The translations under genes and the position numbers were made by a program. The notes below the pieces were generated by a model that saw only the letters and a program-made list of their open reading frames with translations, searched no databases and had not been told where the DNA came from. A stretch of DNA of 18,723 bases, taken from Syntrophaceae bacterium UBA5619 (lineage in GTDB: Bacteria > Desulfobacterota > Syntrophia > Syntrophales > UBA5619). Positions 14,235 through 18,723 of the stretch are shown here, in pieces. The stretch covers positions 1-18,723 of the forward strand of contig DIKL01000105.1 in assembly GCA_002424545.1 (NCBI GenBank). Direction: 5' to 3'. The stretch's first letter is position 1; every line of letters starts with the position of its first letter.

Positions 14235-15023
14235 TTATTTGGCAAGCAGGCCGCCGTCGTTCACCACAACCTGCCCCGTCATGTAGGACGAGGCGTCCGA
14301 GGCCAGAAAAACGGCAAGCCCCTTCATGTCGTCGCAGTCTCCGATGCGTCCGAGGGGGATTGTGGCGAGCGTCAGGTCATGGGCGGCCTTGAATTCCGGT
14401 TTTTCAATGTAGGCCATCATGTCCGTTCGGAAGAAGCCGGGGGCGATGGCATTGACGCGAATTTTATAGGGAGCCAGCTTGACGGCGAGGTTCATCGTCA
14501 GCAGGTTGATCGCGGCCTTTGTTGAGTTGTAGGGCACGGCCGGGTGAACCAGCTCCTCCGATCCCCGGAACGCCATCACCGACGAGATGTTGATGATGTT
14601 TCCGCCCCCCTGATTTTTCATGATGTTGGCGATCTTCTGGGTAAGCACCCAAACGCCGCGGACATTGACGTTGAAGAGTTGATCCCATTTCTCCAACGGG
14701 AATTCCAACGTGGGCGCCCCCCAGGTCGCTCCGGCGTTGTTGACCAGGATGTCGATCCGGGGAAATTTCTCCAGTGCCGCCTGCAGCATGGCATCGATCG
14801 CCTCCGGACTTGCCAGATCGCAGGCGATCGGGAAAACCTTCGCGCCGTACTCCGCAGCAAGGGCTTGTGCCGTCGCATCGAGGTTTTTCATTTTTCGGGA
14901 AGTCAAAATCAGATCCGCCCCCGCCTCCGCCAGCCCCGTGGCGATAAATTTCCCGATTCCCCTGCCGCCGCCCGTCACGAGGGCGACCCGTCCGTTCAGT
15001 TTGAATAGATCGTGCAGTTTCAT
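14235..15023 (-). CDS. SDR family oxidoreductase (FabG / gluconate 5-dehydrogenase-like)
   Basis: A 262-residue classical short-chain dehydrogenase, NAD(P)-dependent and cytoplasmic. The cofactor motif TGGGRGIG is at 17-24, NNAG at 95-98, the catalytic Ser at about 148 (INISSV), and Y165-x3-K169. The later APGFFRTDM and VNDGGLL segments are standard. The N-terminal LHDLFKLNGRVALVTGG resembles gluconate 5-dehydrogenase and 2-deoxygluconate dehydrogenase as well as FabG-type 3-ketoacyl reductases, so the substrate is not resolved; the neighbouring MaoC-like hydratase makes a (R)-3-hydroxyacyl-CoA/3-ketoacyl-CoA pair plausible. ATG at 15023 with GGAGG upstream. It heads the four-gene group ending with the sigma-54 activator. 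Confidence 0.9.
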   Translation of the reverse strand: MKLHDLFKLNGRVALVTGGGRGIGKFIATGLAEAGADLILTSRKMKNLDATAQALAAEYGAKVFPIACDLASPEAIDAMLQAALEKFPRIDILVNNAGATWGAPTLEFPLEKWDQLFNVNVRGVWVLTQKIANIMKNQGGGNIINISSVMAFRGSEELVHPAVPYNSTKAAINLLTMNLAVKLAPYKIRVNAIAPGFFRTDMMAYIEKPEFKAAHDLTLATIPLGRIGDCDDMKGLAVFLASDASSYMTGQVVVNDGGLLAK

Positions 15024-15097
15024 TCGAACCTCCGCATTGAAGATATTGGACCCGTGGCAAACGAGGATTCGCCGACGCCGCCGGGGGGGACACGGCC

Positions 15098-15114
15098 GGA
15101 TGCTTGAAGCATCC
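15098..15114. other. Inverted repeat just after the HerA-like gene
   Basis: ggatgcttgaagcatcc is a perfect 8-bp dyad around one base. It begins 8 nt beyond the stop of the ATPase gene in the minus direction, so it could end or stabilise that transcript, but no U-run follows (GGCCGTG). The rest of the 99-nt gap is GC-rich with no promoter that I can support. Confidence 0.4.
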
Positions 15115-15122
15115 CTCCGCTT

Positions 15123-16667
15123 CTATTTGCGACGCGATCCGCCGCCCAGGATGGAGCCGAGGACGCCGCGAACAATCTCTCGCCCGACGGAGGAGCCGAT
15201 GGTTCGCGCCACGCTTTTGGCCGCCGCCTGAACCATACCTTCGGATTTTCCTCCCCGTGGGCCGGTTCGTCCAAATAGAATGCTGCCCAGTGAGCCGCCC
15301 AGACCGCCCAGCAATCCGCCATCGCCATCGCCGGCAGCCGTCTGGTCAGCTCTTCCGGGCGCAGCCGGTTGACCGCTTCCTATCCGAGCCTGGGTGTCGT
15401 CGCGCAGTTTTTCATAGGCCGATTCCCGATCGAGCGTCTGTTCATAATGACCGTAAATCGTCGAACGTTTGATGGCGGCGGCTCTTTCATCCGCGCTCAG
15501 CGATCCGAGCCGTGAACCGGGAGCGATGACAAAGGAACGCTCCACCACAGAGGGCCGGCCTTTTTCATCGAGGAAGGAAACGAGGGCCTCGCCGACGCCC
15601 AGTTCCGTAATGGCCTGAACCGCGTCAAAGGCCGGATTGGCCCGCATGGTTTCAGCCGCGGTTTTGACCGCTTTCTGATCGCGTGGGGTGAAGGCGCGCA
15701 GCGCGTGCTGGACACGGTTGCCCAACTGGCCGAGGACGGTTTCCGGAATGTCCAGCGGATTCTGGGTGATAAAATAAACACCCACCCCCTTGGAACGAAT
15801 CAATCGCACCACCTGTTCAATTTTTTCCAGCAAGGCCGGCGGGGCATCGTTGAACAGCAGATGGGCCTCGTCGAAGAAAAACAGCAGTTTCGGTTTATCC
15901 GGGTCGCCGACTTCAGGCAACTGTTCAAAGAGCTCGGACAGCATCCAGAGCAGAAAGGTCGAATACAGCTTGGGATTGTTATAGAGTTGATCGGCGGCGA
16001 GAATGTTGACGATGCCGCGGCCTTCGGCGTCCGTCTGCATCAAATCCGCTATGTCCAGCATGGGCTCGCCGAAAAACTGATCGCCGCCCTGCCGCTCGAT
16101 GGTCAAGAGTCCCCGTTGAATCGCGCCGACGGATGCGGCGGAGATATTTCCATATTGCGTAATGAACTGCTTGGCATTTTCACCCACAAACTGGAGCATC
16201 GTCCGCAGGTCCTTCAGGTCCAGCAACAGCAGTTTGTGATCATCGGCTATTTTGAACACCAGTTGCAGCACCCCTGATTGGGTTTCATTGAGGTTCAGCA
16301 GACGGGACAGGAGCAGCGGACCCATGTCGGATACGGTGGCCCGTACCGGATGGCCGGACTTGCCGTATACGTCCCAGAAAACCGTTGTGTTGGCGCGGGG
16401 AACAAAGTCTTTTATGCCGATGGATTCCAGGCGTTTGAGCAGCTTTTCCGAAGCGACGCCGGCCGCGCCGATGCCCGAGAGATCCCCCTTGACGTCGGCC
16501 ATGAAGACCGGAACCCCGATCGTGGAAAAGGATTCGGCGATCTTCTGCAGAGTGACCGTCTTTCCGGTTCCGGTGGCCCCGGTGATGAGGCCGTGCCGAT
16601 TGGCCATGCTCGGCAGCAGGGCGATCTCTTTCCCTTGAGACATTGCAATGATCAGCGGTGCGCTCAT
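15123..16667 (-). CDS. HerA/YjgR-like ATPase (DUF853, helicase HerA-like)
   Basis: A 514-residue cytoplasmic P-loop ATPase of the FtsK/HerA superfamily, close in length to E. coli YjgR (about 500). Walker A GATGTGKT is at 30-37, the [11 protein letters not shown] segment at 56-66 and Walker B LLFFFDE at 261-267, followed by AHLLF; a [11 protein letters not shown] stretch resembles the sensor region. The last 60 residues are Gly/Ser-rich with a [14 protein letters not shown] run and a final SILGGG-R-R-K. The biological role of this family is poorly known. ATG at 16667 with AAGGAG at 6-nt spacing; the frame stays open 26 codons further, which are unconvincing. It has its own sigma-70 promoter and no clear link to the CoA/TRAP genes. 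Confidence 0.9.
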   Translation of the reverse strand: MSAPLIIAMSQGKEIALLPSMANRHGLITGATGTGKTVTLQKIAESFSTIGVPVFMADVKGDLSGIGAAGVASEKLLKRLESIGIKDFVPRANTTVFWDVYGKSGHPVRATVSDMGPLLLSRLLNLNETQSGVLQLVFKIADDHKLLLLDLKDLRTMLQFVGENAKQFITQYGNISAASVGAIQRGLLTIERQGGDQFFGEPMLDIADLMQTDAEGRGIVNILAADQLYNNPKLYSTFLLWMLSELFEQLPEVGDPDKPKLLFFFDEAHLLFNDAPPALLEKIEQVVRLIRSKGVGVYFITQNPLDIPETVLGQLGNRVQHALRAFTPRDQKAVKTAAETMRANPAFDAVQAITELGVGEALVSFLDEKGRPSVVERSFVIAPGSRLGSLSADERAAAIKRSTIYGHYEQTLDRESAYEKLRDDTQARIGSGQPAAPGRADQTAAGDGDGGLLGGLGGSLGSILFGRTGPRGGKSEGMVQAAAKSVARTIGSSVGREIVRGVLGSILGGGSRRK

Positions 16668-16798
16668 TTTCAACTCCTTCAGTGGATCGGTTTTGGTTTT
16701 CAATCGTTTCGGGAAACTTCGGACTTCGAAGAGGACATGCCACAAAAGGTATATTTATCGGTCAATAGCGTCGGTCAGTCTCTGTTCCTCATGGTAGA

Positions 16799-16827
16799 AG
16801 TATATGGAGAAGGCTTTCATGTGTCAA
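16799..16827 (-). promoter_or_regulatory. Sigma-70 promoter of the HerA-like gene
   Basis: Minus strand TTGACA (16827-16822), a 17-nt spacer, then TATACT (16804-16799). This is a perfect -35 box, optimal spacing and a 5/6 -10 box. It sits 8 nt beyond the lipoprotein stop and predicts a leader of about 125 nt before the ATG at 16667. Confidence 0.75.
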
Positions 16828-16835
16828 GGGTAGCC

Positions 16836-18365
16836 TTATCGATATTCCACAACAAACGTCTCTTCTGTTCTCGGGACCTCCTTATCATACCGGTCCAATG
16901 CGACAAGTCGCACGGTATAGATGCCGGGAATGACCTTCATGGCATTGAAATCGAATTCGTGCTCGAACTCAAAGATCGAATAAAAAAGATGGTCCGGCTC
17001 TGACGGGGTGTACACTCTCCCCAGATTGATATCGCGGGTGACAACGGCGATTTCAGTTCCCTGAGTGTCCTGTATTTGGTAACGAACCTTTGAAATCCGG
17101 TTGTCGGCGGCGTAATAGAGATACGATGCTTCTGTAACCGTGGTCGGTATAGGCGTGACAACGCCAAAAACAGATAATTCCTCGCCCGTTTTCATTTCGA
17201 TGCCGTCTGCGACATCGAGATCAAGGGTCCTGGGCGTCTTGTCGTAGAGATTGTATCGGTTATCCCCGTCCCCTGTGCCGATCATTCTGGTCTCGGCCCT
17301 CGTGAGCACCAACCGGTCACCCTGATCAAACTGGACAATGGAGCCATCGATAGTCTTCTCCTCTGACGCCATCGTGGTATAGGTAATCTCGGGCTCTCCG
17401 ATATCATAGCGGAAAAAGAAGGTGTTCGGGCTGTCAATGACCTCCGTCAGCAGCGCCTTGCCGATTTCGAGACGGGAGGTGGTGCCGGTTTCGACCAGAT
17501 TATAGAGGATAAAACCGATCTTGGCATTGTCCGGGGTGCCGTACGATGCGCCGTCGACCGTGTTGACGACCTCCAGAGAGTTCTGCGGTCTCCAGCGCTT
17601 ATCGATCTTGTAGTTTCCTACGGAGTAACCTTCGGGGAAAAAATAGCCTGAAAAGGGATCCAGAAACATCCTGTAGCCATTTGTCGTTGCATAGGCAACA
17701 AATTTGCTGTTATGATTTGCGGGTTGGAAGGCGCCGAATAATTTGAACATGGGTTCAAAATAGAGATTCATCGTCTCGCTCTGCAGAACCGTATTTCCCG
17801 AGAAGGCCGTCACCCGAAGGGTGTAAACCCCCTGTGTCAGATCCGTCAGCGGGGCCCCTGAGGAATCATTATAGTCGGTATCGAAATCCTTTGTGGACCC
17901 ACCCAGAATAATCCCTCCGAAATAAGTCTTGGTGACCAGGACCTTGTTGCCCGGATAGTAGAATCCTCCCGGATCGTTGACCAGGTCCGGGGCCTTGTTT
18001 AGGTTCCAGCCCGTGCCGTTTGAGTAGCCTGAATCGATAGCGCTGGCTGGCGTTACTCCGGTTTCGTCCACGCGACTTTCAATCAACCGTATGGGGTCGC
18101 CCCATGCGTTTTTTCCTCTGAACAGTTCTATTCTTATATTCCCAATTCTTGGAGCACCCTCTTCGAAATACCCCACCACGTAAAAATCCCGCTTCTCGCC
18201 AAAATACCGCTCACTCTGGCTGGGCACGGCAATGGTGAAAATCTTTTTCGAAGCGTCCGGACCCGAATCTGAGCACGACAGCGTAAACAACAGACACAGA
18301 AGTGCGCCGAACGGAACAAGGCGTTTTGCGAAAAAAACAATCCTCTGTATCGATCGCATTTTCAT
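16836..18365 (-). CDS. Secreted lipoprotein of unknown function with Ig-like beta segments
   Basis: I do not recognise a named family. The 509-residue product starts with a basic segment (MKMRSIQR...AKR), a hydrophobic core (about 17-29) and a Cys at 31 in TLSC-SDSG, a near-lipobox, so it is probably lipid-anchored and exported. The mature part is beta-rich, with many Tyr, Asp and Gly residues. Two stretches look alike, GVYTLRVTAFSG near 179-190 and GIYTVRLVALDR near 481-492, each closing a putative Ig/FN3-like sandwich. No catalytic motif is visible. ATG at 18365 is chosen for AAGGGAAA upstream and because the signal peptide begins there; an upstream frame to 18434 adds 23 unconvincing residues. 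It stands alone between a tRNA gene and the HerA-like gene. Confidence 0.75.
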   Translation of the reverse strand: MKMRSIQRIVFFAKRLVPFGALLCLLFTLSCSDSGPDASKKIFTIAVPSQSERYFGEKRDFYVVGYFEEGAPRIGNIRIELFRGKNAWGDPIRLIESRVDETGVTPASAIDSGYSNGTGWNLNKAPDLVNDPGGFYYPGNKVLVTKTYFGGIILGGSTKDFDTDYNDSSGAPLTDLTQGVYTLRVTAFSGNTVLQSETMNLYFEPMFKLFGAFQPANHNSKFVAYATTNGYRMFLDPFSGYFFPEGYSVGNYKIDKRWRPQNSLEVVNTVDGASYGTPDNAKIGFILYNLVETGTTSRLEIGKALLTEVIDSPNTFFFRYDIGEPEITYTTMASEEKTIDGSIVQFDQGDRLVLTRAETRMIGTGDGDNRYNLYDKTPRTLDLDVADGIEMKTGEELSVFGVVTPIPTTVTEASYLYYAADNRISKVRYQIQDTQGTEIAVVTRDINLGRVYTPSEPDHLFYSIFEFEHEFDFNAMKVIPGIYTVRLVALDRYDKEVPRTEETFVVEYR

Positions 18366-18595
18366 GGCATTTCCCTTCAATCCCGGCCGGGGTCGGTAAT
18401 CGGCAATCGGTGGCGCTCTGTATAGCGGGTGCAAGGCGTAAGGGGACCAACACAGCCTTCCAAAATCACTGCGCCTTTAACCCGTGACCTACAGATAAAA
18501 AGTGAAAAAAAGCCATGAGTGACTTGCATGTCAATCAAAAATGGGGGGACCACAAAATTCTGTTGATATGAAAAGAGTTTTATCTTGTCGATGAA

Positions 18596-18614
18596 GCTGT
18601 TTTCCGAAAACAGC
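18596..18614. promoter_or_regulatory. 19-bp dyad upstream of the lipoprotein gene
   Basis: GCTGTTTTC, one centre base, then GAAAACAGC: a perfect 9-bp inverted repeat about 230 bp upstream of the lipoprotein start. It could be an operator or a small hairpin; no U-run follows on either strand. The rest of 18366-18625 is AT-richer than its surroundings but shows no promoter that I can defend. Confidence 0.4.
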
Positions 18615-18627
18615 GACCAAGCCTAAA

Positions 18628-18670
18628 CAAAAAAAGGGTTAACCCCGCTCCGAGCTAACCCTCCGTTTTT
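18628..18670 (-). terminator. Rho-independent terminator of the tRNA-Leu transcript
   Basis: A 7-bp stem, agggtta (18635-18641) with taaccct (18656-18662), is followed on the minus strand by a run of seven T directly after the tRNA 3' end. The opposite side also carries a T6 run (18665-18671 region), so it may work in both directions. Confidence 0.8.
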
Positions 18671-18723
18671 TGGTGCCGAAGGCCGGACTTGAACCGGCAC
18701 GGGTTGTGCCCACTACCCCCTCA
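18671..18723 (-). tRNA. tRNA-Leu(GAG), 3' part (5' half outside window)
   Basis: Read on the minus strand the edge begins T-GAG-GG followed by the anticodon-stem half GGTAG, a long variable arm with GGG/CCC pairing, the T arm GCCGG-TTCAAGT-CCGGC, the acceptor strand CTTCGGC, discriminator A and an encoded CCA ending at 18671. The long variable arm and the acceptor sequence fit tRNA-Leu, and T33 followed by GAG gives the anticodon. The D arm and 5' acceptor strand lie beyond the window. Confidence 0.88.

Noticed and set aside
18510..18540. TTGACA on the minus strand upstream of the lipoprotein gene as a sigma-70 promoter
   Set aside because: At 16-18 nt spacing only a T-run follows, with no credible -10 box.
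1..18723. CRISPR array, insertion sequence, prophage or toxin-antitoxin system
   Set aside because: No regularly spaced repeats, transposase or integrase motifs, or small paired antitoxin-like genes were seen on either strand.

Overview
The window looks like a chromosomal segment from a GC-rich, anaerobic-type proteobacterium. A Desulfobacterota/syntroph-like organism is my best guess. That is an inference from gene content (PPDK, TRAP transport with universal stress proteins, a 668-residue CoA-transferase, a sigma-54 activator, HerA/YjgR-like ATPase), not from a marker gene. Almost everything is on the minus strand; only the PPDK fragment at the left edge is on the plus strand, and it converges on the long minus-strand block at a shared hairpin terminator.

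Layout, read in the direction of minus-strand transcription (right to left). (1) 18723-18625: 3' half of a tRNA-Leu(GAG) and its terminator. (2) 18365-16836: an unrecognised secreted lipoprotein. (3) 16667-15123: a HerA/YjgR-like (DUF853) ATPase with a near-consensus sigma-70 promoter. (4) 15023-11335: SDR oxidoreductase, acyl-CoA-type Nudix hydrolase, MaoC-like hydratase and a PAS/AAA+/Fis sigma-54 activator, closely spaced. (5) 11140-11125: a sigma-54 promoter matching the consensus at every position except one, just downstream of the activator gene. (6) 11039-1075: USP, CoA-transferase, acyl-CoA synthetase, TRAP binding protein, TRAP small and large permeases, second USP, 3-hydroxyacyl-CoA/carnitine-type dehydrogenase, and a 3-hydroxybutyrate-dehydrogenase-like SDR, ending at the terminator around 978-1016.

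Proposed joint function (inference): region 6 is an inducible uptake-and-activation unit for a small organic acid, probably a 3-hydroxy or keto acid. The TRAP system imports it, the two dehydrogenases oxidise hydroxyl groups, the CoA-transferase and AMP-forming ligase supply CoA thioesters, and the two USP paralogues may sense ATP and tune the transporter. The PAS-containing activator encoded immediately upstream would control the sigma-54 promoter. The SDR/Nudix/MaoC genes before it add (R)-hydroxyacyl-CoA and CoA-ester handling. No thiolase or acyl-CoA dehydrogenase is in the window, so the pathway is incomplete here. The substrate is not known.

Most striking points: the SDR at 1075-1929 retains the full set of 3-hydroxybutyrate dehydrogenase substrate residues; the CoA-transferase has a ~140-residue C-terminal extension; the two USP genes share a 30-nt identical stretch; and there is an unexplained 236-nt gap with a full-strength Shine-Dalgarno before the TRAP genes.
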